A DNA stretch of 42,950 nucleotides from Candidatus Woesearchaeota archaeon (GTDB lineage: Archaea > Nanobdellota > Nanobdellia > SCGC-AAA011-G17 > JAFCDX01), in assembly GCA_017609465.1 (NCBI GenBank), contig JAFCDX010000007.1, forward strand, positions 1 through 42,950. Reading direction: 5' to 3'. The notes beneath the pieces are model-generated. The model was given only the letters and a program-made list of their open reading frames with translations. It made no database searches and had not been told where the DNA came from. The position numbers were made by a program, and so were the translations under genes. This document shows, piece after piece, positions 10,825 to 19,915 of the stretch. The number at the start of each line of letters is the position of its first letter. The stretch's first letter is position 1.

Positions 10825-12108
10825 TTATTTGTTTTTTCCAATTACTTTGATGCCATTCATATATTTTTGAAGCACTGTAGGAACTTTTATAGTGCCGTCC
10901 TTTTGCTGATAATTTTCTATTATAGCCACCATAGCTCTTGAGGTTGCTATTGCTGTATTATTTAGGGTATGAACAACATTTCTTTCTCCTTTGTTATTTA
11001 CATATTTTATGTTTAAATCCCTGGATTGATAATCTGTGCAATTGCTTAAAGATCCAACTTCTTCGTATTCTTTTGTTGTCGGCCTATATACTTCTATATC
11101 ACAGCTTTTTGATTTCCAATCAGCCAAATCTCCAGAGCACATATCTAAAATACGATAAGGCAATTTTAATTTTTTGTAAATTTCTTCTGAATTTTTCATC
11201 AATTCTTCATAATATTTATAGGAATCCTCTTTACTACAAAATATAAATTGTTCTACTTTATTAAATTGATGTGTTCTCCACAATCCTTTTTCATTTATTC
11301 CGTGACTCCCTATTTCTTTTCTAAAGCACATGCTATATGAAAAATATTTTTTGGGTAATTCCTTTTCATTAAAATTATCGTTCTTGTGCATGCCCAATAG
11401 AGAATGTTCGCTTGTTCCTATCATATGCAAATTTTCGTCTTTTATTGAATAAATTGAACCCTTAAACTCTTCTGTGTTCATTGCTGCATCAAGAACTTCC
11501 TTTCTCACCATCAACGGAGGCTCTATATATGTATATTTTTTCTTTAACATATGATCAATCGTAAAACTTATCAGGGCTTGATTTAAAAGACCCAATTCAT
11601 TTCTTAAAAAATAAAAACCATTCCCAGAAATCTTTGCAGAAGCATCAAAATCAACAAGTTTTTTTTCTTCAAGAAGTTCAACGTGATTCTTAATCTTAAA
11701 AGTAAATTTTGGAATCTTCCCTTCTTTTCTTATTACTTTGTTTTTTGATTCATCTTCCCCAATAGGAACTGATTTATGAATTATATTTGGAATTTGATTT
11801 TGTATTGTCTTTATTTTTTTATTATCTTTATCTATATTTTCTTCTAATTTTTTTATTTTGTTGGAGATATCAGAAGCTTTTTTTATCAAATCTTTTGCTG
11901 ACTTTCCCTGCTTCTTTGATTTATTAATTTCCTCAGAAATTTTATTTCTTTCATGCCTTAATTTATCAACTTTTACCTTATTTTCTCTAAAATTCTTATC
12001 CAATTTAAGTAAATCATCCACTAAAGAAAGCTTATTTTTCTGGAACTTTTTCTTTATATTCTCTTTGATTAAATCCGGATTTTCCCTTATGAATTTTATA
12101 TCCAACAT
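10825..12108 (-). CDS. serS: Seryl-tRNA synthetase
   Basis: N-terminal coiled coil MLDIKFIRENPDLIKENI; class II motifs MIGTSEHSLLGMH, SMCFRKEIGSHG, ATSRAMVAIIENYQ. Confidence 0.95.
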   Translation of the reverse strand: MLDIKFIRENPDLIKENIKKKFQKNKLSLVDDLLKLDKNFRENKVKVDKLRHERNKISEEINKSKKQGKSAKDLIKKASDISNKIKKLEENIDKDNKKIKTIQNQIPNIIHKSVPIGEDESKNKVIRKEGKIPKFTFKIKNHVELLEEKKLVDFDASAKISGNGFYFLRNELGLLNQALISFTIDHMLKKKYTYIEPPLMVRKEVLDAAMNTEEFKGSIYSIKDENLHMIGTSEHSLLGMHKNDNFNEKELPKKYFSYSMCFRKEIGSHGINEKGLWRTHQFNKVEQFIFCSKEDSYKYYEELMKNSEEIYKKLKLPYRILDMCSGDLADWKSKSCDIEVYRPTTKEYEEVGSLSNCTDYQSRDLNIKYVNNKGERNVVHTLNNTAIATSRAMVAIIENYQQKDGTIKVPTVLQKYMNGIKVIGKNK

Positions 12109-12229
12109 ACATTAAAAATAAAAAAATTCCTTTTTAAATCTTATGTTTTACATTTAGTCGCAAAAGGTTTAAATAGTATCATAAATCATATAAATTAGAA
12201 TATAATTGTTGTAAAGGGAGGATTAAAAA

Positions 12230-12502
12230 GTGACTAAGAAAAAAGATATCTTTGAAGTATTCTTCAGATGTAAACCAGCAAACATATTGATAGCACTAAG
12301 AAAAGGCGGTAAAAACAGATACGGATCTGTCCTTGCAAAAGAAGTTGATTGCACTTATTCACATGCAGTTAAAATACTACAAGAAATGGAAAAGTCGAAA
12401 CTAGTTAACTTCGAAAAACATGGACGTATAAAAACAATAAAACTAACAGATAACGGTAATAAAATAGCAGAATCAAGTGAAAAAATAAGAGATTTATTAT
12501 AA
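12230..12502 (+). CDS. Winged-helix transcriptional regulator (GTG start)
   Basis: VLAKEVDCTYSHAVKILQEMEKSKLVNFEKHGRIKTIKLTDNG; SD-like GGGAGG and TATA-like GGTTTAAATAG upstream. Confidence 0.75.
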   Translation: MTKKKDIFEVFFRCKPANILIALRKGGKNRYGSVLAKEVDCTYSHAVKILQEMEKSKLVNFEKHGRIKTIKLTDNGNKIAESSEKIRDLL

Positions 12503-12525
12503 AAAAAGAGGTGATATCTTTTTTT
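12501..12525 (+). terminator. Possible transcription terminator hairpin
   Basis: AAAAAAAGA-GGTGATA-TCTTTTTTT perfect inverted repeat just after the wHTH stop. Confidence 0.4.
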
Positions 12526-12575
12526 CTTTAAGAAAATTACACTAATTATTTCTTACAAACCAAAATCAATTATTA

Positions 12576-12652
<77 letters not shown>

Positions 12653-12662
12653 AATTAAATTT

Positions 12663-12923
12663 TCATGAAAGAAGACTAAATAAACCTTTTTGTATTATCC
12701 AAACAATAAATATCCAATCTATTATAACAAAATTTCCAAATATAGCCATAATAAAAAAAATAGCAACAAGAATATCAAAAAAACTAACTATGCTTTTTAT
12801 AAATACAAGAGATTTTATAATTAGATATATTGGAAAAATAAGAAATATATTATTCACATAAAAATAACTAACAAAAAATATCCCCCCTGTCAAAATGTCC
12901 AGGATACCAAGAAGTTTTATCAT
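12663..12923 (-). CDS. Small multi-spanning membrane protein
   Basis: Hydrophobic 86 aa ORF overlapping the upstream CDS (ATGA). Confidence 0.6.
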   Translation of the reverse strand: MIKLLGILDILTGGIFFVSYFYVNNIFLIFPIYLIIKSLVFIKSIVSFFDILVAIFFIMAIFGNFVIIDWIFIVWIIQKGLFSLLS

Positions 12924-13453
12924 TTTAATTTCTTAGAAAATACAATTTTATTATCCTCAATTATTTGTAAACTTTTAACATCACTATCAACTTCCAGTTT
13001 TTTAATGTCATATACATAATCTCCATTTTTTAATGTCAAATTAAGGGGGATTGGTTCTGCTTTTCCATCTATAAGAAGATATGAATCAGGAGAAACAACT
13101 TTATTCACAGAAATAATAATTTTTGGTTCATATATACTATAACCTGTAAAGTTTGTAAGAAAGGGGAATGCTACTGCCATGACCAACAATATCAAAAAGA
13201 AAGCCCTGAATTTTATGTCCTTTTCCTCTTCATTGATTATATTAACACACGCATCTTTGTATTTATCATAATAATTTAGCCAGTCATCAACACTTCTTCC
13301 TTTTAGCAAATAAGTAAGTTTCTGCTCATATTCATTTTTAGAAATATATCCTGCCTTGTAATTAACGTTTAATCTCTCAAGTTCATTTACAAGCCTCTTT
13401 TTATAATGTTCTGCAAGATAAGCTCTTTTTCTTAGTTCTTTTCTACTATACAT
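12920..13453 (-). CDS. Membrane-anchored hypothetical protein
   Basis: Charged N-terminus, one TM segment (FFLILLVMAVAFPFLTNF), C-terminal beta-like domain. Confidence 0.6.
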   Translation of the reverse strand: MYSRKELRKRAYLAEHYKKRLVNELERLNVNYKAGYISKNEYEQKLTYLLKGRSVDDWLNYYDKYKDACVNIINEEEKDIKFRAFFLILLVMAVAFPFLTNFTGYSIYEPKIIISVNKVVSPDSYLLIDGKAEPIPLNLTLKNGDYVYDIKKLEVDSDVKSLQIIEDNKIVFSKKLK

Positions 13454-13506
13454 AAATATAAAATATATATTACATTTATAAATTTTGTTAATATCCTAAA
13501 ATTAAA

Positions 13507-15000
13507 ATGAAGATAAAAAATATAGAACCGAGGAAATATCAAGAGGAAATTTTTAAAACTGCAAAGAAAAATAACACTTTAGTGGTTTTACCTACTGGGA
13601 TAGGAAAAACAGCAATAGCCCTAATGCTTTCTGTAGAAAGATTAAGCAAATTTCCAGATTCTAAAATCTTAATATTATCCCCCACAAAACCTTTATGTGC
13701 TCAGCATGTGAAATCTTTTATTAAATTATCTAATTTAAATGAAAAGGATGTAATATTATACACAGGATACACAACACCTCTACAAAGAAAAAAATTATGG
13801 GAAACAGGGAAAATAATAATTGCAACACCTCAAACAATAAAATCAGACATTGAAAACAAAAGAATAGGCTTGGAAAATGTGTCTCTCCTTGTAGTTGATG
13901 AGGCCCATAGATCAAGAATGAAATACGCAAATACGTTTGTGGCTGGAAATTACAAAAAAGAATCCAAAAATGAGAGAATTCTTGCATTAACTGCATCCCC
14001 TGGAAGCACAAAAGAAAGAATAAACGAGGTTTGTGAAAATTTGGGAATTAATGCTGTGGAAATAAGAAGTACTGAAGATGAAGATGTAAAACCCTATGTG
14101 CAGGAGAAAAAAATAAATTGGATTAGTTTAAAATTGCCAAAGGAATTCGAAACCATACAAAAATTGATAAAGGAAATAAAAAAAGAAAAAGAGGAATCTC
14201 TTAGAAAAACAGTTAATAAAAAATCATTCAATAAAAAGGATTTGCTGGATTTACAAAGAAGTTTCAGAAAATCAATAACAAGAGGAAACCAAAGAGCTTA
14301 TTGGGGAATTTCTCTTACAGCCCAATTACTAAAACTTTCATACGCTCTTGAGCTAATTGAAACGCAGGGAATAAGACAATTAAATGAATATTGGGATAAG
14401 CTTGACGAAGAAAATACAAGAGCTGCAAGATCAATAACTTCTGATTCAAGGATAAGAAAGGCTATGCAACTAAGTCTTGATTTTAAAGAAAAAAATCATC
14501 CTAAAATGGAGAAAATAAAAGACCTTGTTTCCAGTGAACTTTCAAAAAACAAGGATTCAAGAATTATAATATTTGCAAATTTCAGAAACACTGTGAAGGA
14601 AATTGAAAATGAATTAAAGAAACAAAAAGGAATAAATCCAATTGTTCTTGTAGGCCAAAAAGAAGGAATTTCTCAAAAAGAGCAAATAAGCAGAATAAAG
14701 AACTTTAGCGAAGGATTATATAATGTTTTGATAGGCACAAGCATTTCTGAAGAAGGACTAGATATAACATCTGCGAATCTAGCTATTTTTTACGAGCCTG
14801 TTCCTTCTGAAATAAGGATGATACAAAGGAGCGGAAGAGTTGGAAGAGTCATAAAAGGAGAAATAATAATTTTAATAACACAAAAAACAAGGGACGAAGC
14901 TTATTATTGGAGTTCAAGAAGCAAAGAAAAAACAATGAAGAAAACCTTGTATAATCTTAAAGAAAATTTTCCTACCCAAAAAAGATTAAAAGAATTTTAA
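13507..15000 (+). CDS. Hef-like SF2 helicase
   Basis: LPTGIGKTAIALML, VVDEAHRS, LTASPG, IQRSGRVGR motifs. Confidence 0.92.
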   Translation: MKIKNIEPRKYQEEIFKTAKKNNTLVVLPTGIGKTAIALMLSVERLSKFPDSKILILSPTKPLCAQHVKSFIKLSNLNEKDVILYTGYTTPLQRKKLWETGKIIIATPQTIKSDIENKRIGLENVSLLVVDEAHRSRMKYANTFVAGNYKKESKNERILALTASPGSTKERINEVCENLGINAVEIRSTEDEDVKPYVQEKKINWISLKLPKEFETIQKLIKEIKKEKEESLRKTVNKKSFNKKDLLDLQRSFRKSITRGNQRAYWGISLTAQLLKLSYALELIETQGIRQLNEYWDKLDEENTRAARSITSDSRIRKAMQLSLDFKEKNHPKMEKIKDLVSSELSKNKDSRIIIFANFRNTVKEIENELKKQKGINPIVLVGQKEGISQKEQISRIKNFSEGLYNVLIGTSISEEGLDITSANLAIFYEPVPSEIRMIQRSGRVGRVIKGEIIILITQKTRDEAYYWSSRSKEKTMKKTLYNLKENFPTQKRLKEF

Positions 15001-15001
15001 G

Positions 15002-15628
15002 ATGAAAATAATAATTGATAAAAGGGAAAGGGCAATAATAAGGGAAATAGAAAAAAGAAAACTGGATTATGATGAAAAACAGTTAGTTATTGCTGATTTT
15101 ATAATAGGAAACATAGGTATTGAAAGAAAAACACAGAATGACTTGATAAATTCAATAATAGATAAGAGATTGATAAATCAAATAATTATTCTAAAAGAAA
15201 ACTTTGATATCCCTTTGTTAATAATAGAGGGATCTGAAAACATATATGAAATGAGGAATTTTCATCCAAATGCAATAAGGGGGATGTTTGCATCAATAGC
15301 ATTGGATTACAAAGTTCCAATTATATATACCAAGAATTACAAAGATACTGTTTCATTTTTAGAAATTATATTAAAGAGGCTTGAGAAAGGGATAAAACCC
15401 ATTTCATTATTGAAAAGAAAAAAGGGTTTTACATTAAAAGAACAGCAGATTTACCTGATAGAATCCCTTCCTGGTGTTGGACCCACAATAGCAAAAAATC
15501 TCTTAAAGAAATTCAAGACAATTAAGAATATAATAAATGCAGATGAAGAGGAATTATTAAAAATAGATAAATTAGGGCCCATAAAAATCAAATTAATAAA
15601 GAAAATTATTGAAAAGAAATATCATTAA
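15002..15628 (+). CDS. Hef/XPF-like ERCC4 nuclease with HhH2
   Basis: IGIERKTQNDLINSIID (ERKxxxD) nuclease motif; HhH LIESLPGVGPTIAKNLLKKF. Confidence 0.92.
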   Translation: MKIIIDKRERAIIREIEKRKLDYDEKQLVIADFIIGNIGIERKTQNDLINSIIDKRLINQIIILKENFDIPLLIIEGSENIYEMRNFHPNAIRGMFASIALDYKVPIIYTKNYKDTVSFLEIILKRLEKGIKPISLLKRKKGFTLKEQQIYLIESLPGVGPTIAKNLLKKFKTIKNIINADEEELLKIDKLGPIKIKLIKKIIEKKYH

Positions 15629-15629
15629 T

Positions 15630-15690
15630 GTGCCAACATCCGAAGTTTAAGCATAATCCGAAGACCATACTCAAATTCTCCTGTTAGCAC
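15630..15690 (-). ncRNA. Structured RNA candidate (two-stem hairpin with internal pocket; H/ACA-like geometry)
   Basis: GUGCUAACA-GGAGAA-UUUGAGUAUGGUC-UUCG-GAUUAUGCUUAAA-CUUCGGA-UGUUGGCAC; 9-bp and 13-bp stems that fully pair only on the minus strand through G-U pairs; ACA 14 nt after the upper stem. Confidence 0.5.
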
Positions 15691-15738
15691 TTAATTTTAT
15701 AAGAATTTATGATTTAAATAGGTTTTGTGTTCGTATAA

Positions 15739-16281
15739 TCATCCCAATTTATATTTCTTGATCATCTTATATAATGGTCCATCTTTTGTTAAAGTACTTT
15801 CAAATAATTGAAAAGAATCAATTTTAAATTTGATATCCTTTATTTTTATATTATTAATAAGTTTATTGAACTTTTCTTTATTTTTTATTAATTTTATTCT
15901 TCCTAGAGTTATATGTGATTTAAATTCTTGTTTGTTTGAATTATATAAATTTAACAATTCAGAATCTATTTTTTGTTGTAATTCAATTAATTTATTTTCA
16001 TTTTCCAGACTTATCCATATCACTTTTGCATTGTTTCTCTTTGGAAAAAAATCTAATGATCTTAAAGAAACTTTAAATTCAGGGTATTTTATTTCTTTCA
16101 GCTTTTCCTTTATATTGTTTAATTCATTTTCTTTTAAATCTTTCATGAATTTTATAGTTATATGCAAATTCTTTTTAGCAACAAACTTGCATTTTATGGG
16201 CAATTTGTTTAACTCCTTTTCTAGATCATATAGATAATCCTTTACTTCTTTTGGTAAATCTATTCCTATGAAAGCTCTCAT
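15739..16281 (-). CDS. thpR: RNA 2',3'-cyclic phosphodiesterase / 2H family (ThpR-like)
   Basis: Two HxTx motifs: LHITIKFM and SHITLGRI. Confidence 0.88.
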   Translation of the reverse strand: MRAFIGIDLPKEVKDYLYDLEKELNKLPIKCKFVAKKNLHITIKFMKDLKENELNNIKEKLKEIKYPEFKVSLRSLDFFPKRNNAKVIWISLENENKLIELQQKIDSELLNLYNSNKQEFKSHITLGRIKLIKNKEKFNKLINNIKIKDIKFKIDSFQLFESTLTKDGPLYKMIKKYKLG

Positions 16282-17018
16282 TTTAATTTCTTTATTATTT
16301 CTACACCTGTTTTAACAGTAATATCCTTTTTATCCTTGTCTGGATTTATTTCAACTAAATCAATCCATTCAAAATTTTTTAATAATTTGATTCTTTTTAA
16401 TAAATAAAATAATTGTTGCGTATTTAACCCATTAGGTTCCAAATAACCTGTTCCTGGAGCAAATGCCGGATCTAGGACATCAATATCTATGCTTAAATAT
16501 AATTTAGAAAAACTTCTTGCTTTTTCCATGATACCATCACAGGAATTTTCCAGATTAAGAAAAATATGTTCAGGGGAATAATATTTTATCTTATTTTCTT
16601 CCAAAAATCTTGATTCTATTTCATTAAAACATCTCGTTCCAATTAATATTATATTCTCTGGGTTTATTAATTTCTCTTTTACCAATACCTTTAGAAAATC
16701 TTCGTGAGAAGGAGGGTTAAAATTATTTACCCCGTCGATATGTGCATCAAACATTATTAAACCTACATTTTCTTCTGAAAATGCTTTGAATATGGAATAA
16801 GTTATTGAATGATCTCCTCCAAGAAAAATAGTTTTTTTGTTTTTAAATTTCTTTGCAAATTCAAATATATTTTTGTTTGTTTCCTCTAGATTGTTCTTAA
16901 TTACATTAACTTCTTCTGCCTTTAAATTTAATAATTCAAGAATTTTTGATGGGGCTTTTTCACATCCAACATTTTTTCCAAGACTTCCTTGGGAAGTTTC
17001 TACTTTAATGATATTCAT
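16278..17018 (-). CDS. speB: Agmatinase/arginase family protein
   Basis: GGDHSITYS, MFDAHIDG, SIDIDVLDPAFAPGTGYLEPNG metal-binding motifs. Confidence 0.85.
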   Translation of the reverse strand: MNIIKVETSQGSLGKNVGCEKAPSKILELLNLKAEEVNVIKNNLEETNKNIFEFAKKFKNKKTIFLGGDHSITYSIFKAFSEENVGLIMFDAHIDGVNNFNPPSHEDFLKVLVKEKLINPENIILIGTRCFNEIESRFLEENKIKYYSPEHIFLNLENSCDGIMEKARSFSKLYLSIDIDVLDPAFAPGTGYLEPNGLNTQQLFYLLKRIKLLKNFEWIDLVEINPDKDKKDITVKTGVEIIKKLK

Positions 17019-17038
17019 TTTATATAATACCTATTCTT

Positions 17039-17291
17039 TCATGGCTTTTCTAACTTTCTTAAATTATATCCGTAATATTTTATTGCTTGTTTATGTTTAT
17101 ATCCTTCATTATCTTCATTTGTAGGCATAACCAGCTCTCTTTTTCTCCTTCTGGAAGTTCATCTCTAAAAAAGGAGATATATAAATTGGTTCATTATGTC
17201 CTCTAAGAACTTTTAATCCCTCAAACAAACTTTTATCATAATCACATAATGTTCCATCCATATCAAACAATGCTATTTTTTCTGATTTCAT
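17039..17291 (-). pseudogene. HAD-family 5'-nucleotidase-like remnant
   Basis: N-terminal MKSEKIALFDMDGTLCDYDKSLFEGL..., then a frame change and C-terminal-like RELVMPTNEDNEGYKHKQAIKYYGYNLRKLEKP; the middle is missing. Confidence 0.65.
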
Positions 17292-18325
17292 TTTAAAAGA
17301 ATTTCTTTAGGATAAGCTTTTTCCAACAATTTTTTGTTTTTCTTTTTAGAAAATCTTTTCCTGATTGGGTCAAGTATTTTGTTTAATTCATTACCAAACG
17401 CATTCTTCAAGTCCTGCGGATGAAGCTTTTTGTTAATAAAATCAATTTTCAAATCATCAAATTTATTATAAACAACATTTCCTCCGTGTTTCTCTTCCCT
17501 TTTTATTTCTACTTTTTCTCTTAACGGAAATACTAAATATTCCATATATGTAAGAACTGCATTATTTTTTGTTTCCCCTGCAATGCAATGAGATGCATTA
17601 ACTTTTTTCTTAACAATTTCAGGATCGTCCAATAAATCTATCTTGCTTTTTTCATCAGAAGCACTCATCTTTCCTGCAGTTAATCCAGGTAATAAAGGAT
17701 TAAAAACACAAATATATTTTTCCTTATCCATCTTAGGTAACAACTCTCTACCAAGCATGTAAATTCCTCTTTGGTCTATTCCACCAATAGCCACATCTGA
17801 CTTTAAGGCAACAACATCCTGAATCTGCATCAAAGGATATATTAAACCGGCAACTTTTGGCTCTTTTCCAAATCTTACAACCTCTGAAGCAGCTCTCATA
17901 GACCTGTTTACTGTTGTTTCATTTGCCATTTTTAGAACATCAATAATATAATCTGCACTTAATTGAAATGAACTTCCTTTAACGAATTTTAACCTCAACA
18001 AATCTCTTTTATTAACCTTAAATGCAGTCAGCATACCCTTAAGAACTTCTTTGTAACATTCTGCTCTTTTATCCAGCAAGTGCCAAGGTGTTTTTCTATC
18101 ATCTAAAAAAGAGTGTATGTCCGCCAATAAAAACTTGAATTTAAATCCTGCTTTTAAAAAATCAGCTACCTTTAACATAGGGATCAAATGACCTAAATGT
18201 GGCTTTCCTGTAGGGGCATATCCCACATAAGCAGTCGGTTTTTTCTTTTTTTTCAGTAATTCCACTAATTCTTTCTCCCCTACAATTTCTTGTGTATTCC
18301 TTTTTATTAACTCTAACCTATTCAT
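17288..18325 (-). CDS. tyrS: Tyrosyl-tRNA synthetase
   Basis: YVGYAPTGKPHLGHLIP (HIGH region), GIDQRGIYMLGRELLPKM, KMSASDEKSKIDLLD (KMSKS-like). Confidence 0.92.
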   Translation of the reverse strand: MNRLELIKRNTQEIVGEKELVELLKKKKKPTAYVGYAPTGKPHLGHLIPMLKVADFLKAGFKFKFLLADIHSFLDDRKTPWHLLDKRAECYKEVLKGMLTAFKVNKRDLLRLKFVKGSSFQLSADYIIDVLKMANETTVNRSMRAASEVVRFGKEPKVAGLIYPLMQIQDVVALKSDVAIGGIDQRGIYMLGRELLPKMDKEKYICVFNPLLPGLTAGKMSASDEKSKIDLLDDPEIVKKKVNASHCIAGETKNNAVLTYMEYLVFPLREKVEIKREEKHGGNVVYNKFDDLKIDFINKKLHPQDLKNAFGNELNKILDPIRKRFSKKKNKKLLEKAYPKEILLK

Positions 18326-18363
18326 AAGATTTCAATAAATAATATAAAATATAAATCTATTGG

Positions 18364-18717
18364 TTGCTGATGGAAACAGATAAATTTTTCAATATTTCGC
18401 TTGTTTGCAGTCTTTTAGGCATATTTCTTTTGATAATATTCTGCAATAATTATGAATTAAAAGAAATGGATATATCAAGTATAGATGAATCTTACATTGA
18501 CCAAAAAGTAAAGATTTCTGGAACAATAAAAAATCTGTTTGAAACAAAGGGATTATATATATTTGATATAGAAAAAGATTCTGAATCTATGAAAGCAATA
18601 CTATTCAAAGATAACAAAACCATTTTACGTGATAATTTAGATATAATTCTCGAAGGGAAAATAACAGAATATGAGGATGAATTAGAGATTATTTCTCAAA
18701 GAATAACAATAAAATGA
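18364..18717 (+). CDS. Membrane-anchored OB-fold-like protein
   Basis: N-terminal TM then KVKISGTIKNLFETKGLYIFDIEKD...ILEGKITEYEDELEIISQRI. Confidence 0.6.
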   Translation: MLMETDKFFNISLVCSLLGIFLLIIFCNNYELKEMDISSIDESYIDQKVKISGTIKNLFETKGLYIFDIEKDSESMKAILFKDNKTILRDNLDIILEGKITEYEDELEIISQRITIK

Positions 18718-19910
18718 TTGAAATAATTCTGGCCATTATAATAGGATGTATTGCTGGAATAATTACAGGATTGATTCCGGGGATCCATATAAATACAGTG
18801 ACTGTTTTGTTAATATCAATCTCTGCATTTCTGCTTGAATTAACTTCTCCTTTAATGCTTGGGGTTTTCATAATCTCAATGGGAATATTTCATACTTTCA
18901 TGAATGTAATCCCTTCAATATTTTTAGGTGCCCCTGAAGAAGCAACTGCTTTGGCTGTATTACCAGGACATAAATTGCTTTTAGAGGGAAAAGGATATGA
19001 AGCAGTAAGCTTAACAATAATTGGTTCTTTGTTTGGGTTGTATTTTGTTATCTTAATAATCCCTTTCATGTTGGTATTTATTCCTGGAATTTATTCTTAT
19101 ATAAAAGACTATATTGCATTCATATTGATATTTGCTTCAATTTATTTAATTATTAAAGATCATAAATCAAGATTCTGGGCTTTTTCAGTATTCTTCATTG
19201 CAGGTATTTTAGGAATCTTTGTTTTAAATTCCCCAACTATAAATCCTTTGTTTTCGATGTTATCAGGATTATTTGGATTGCCTACATTAATAACAAGTAT
19301 TAAAGAAAAAACTGTTGTTCCAAAACAAAAAATATGCAAATCCAACATAAACAAAAAAGAAATTTCAAAATCTGTTTTTTCTGGATTAATAGCAAGTTTG
19401 TTTTGTGGTTTATTACCTGGAATTGGAAGTGCTCAAGCTGCAATAATGGGCTCAAGTTTTTCAAAAAAATGGACTGAAAGAACTTTTCTTGTTTTAGTGG
19501 GTTCAATAGATACAATAGTTTTCTTTTTATCTTTGATAGCATTTTACACAATAAACAAAGCAAGAAGCGGTGCCATTGTTGCTTTATCAAAGTTAATAGA
19601 AAATATTTCTTTAAATGATCTCTTTTTGTTTGTAGGGGTTTCATTAATTGCTGCTGGTCTTGCAACAATACTTACTTTAATAGTATCAAAAACTTCAACA
19701 AGACTCATAACAAAAATGGATTATCAAAAAATCTCAATTGCAATAATAATATTTATAATTATATTATCTATTATTCTTTCAGGTTTTTTAGGTTTGTATA
19801 TATTAATAGTTTCTACTTTTGTTGGTTTGTTACCTATTTTCAAGAGAATTAATAGAAGTCATTTAATGGGTTGCTTGATTTTGCCTGTTATTTTATTCTT
19901 TTTGTTATAG
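18714..19910 (+). CDS. TctA/DUF112-like membrane transporter
   Basis: GLIPGIHINT and GLLPGIGSAQAAIMGSSF duplicated motifs in a polytopic protein. Confidence 0.75.
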   Translation: MIEIILAIIIGCIAGIITGLIPGIHINTVTVLLISISAFLLELTSPLMLGVFIISMGIFHTFMNVIPSIFLGAPEEATALAVLPGHKLLLEGKGYEAVSLTIIGSLFGLYFVILIIPFMLVFIPGIYSYIKDYIAFILIFASIYLIIKDHKSRFWAFSVFFIAGILGIFVLNSPTINPLFSMLSGLFGLPTLITSIKEKTVVPKQKICKSNINKKEISKSVFSGLIASLFCGLLPGIGSAQAAIMGSSFSKKWTERTFLVLVGSIDTIVFFLSLIAFYTINKARSGAIVALSKLIENISLNDLFLFVGVSLIAAGLATILTLIVSKTSTRLITKMDYQKISIAIIIFIIILSIILSGFLGLYILIVSTFVGLLPIFKRINRSHLMGCLILPVILFFLL

Positions 19911-19915
19911 TTATT

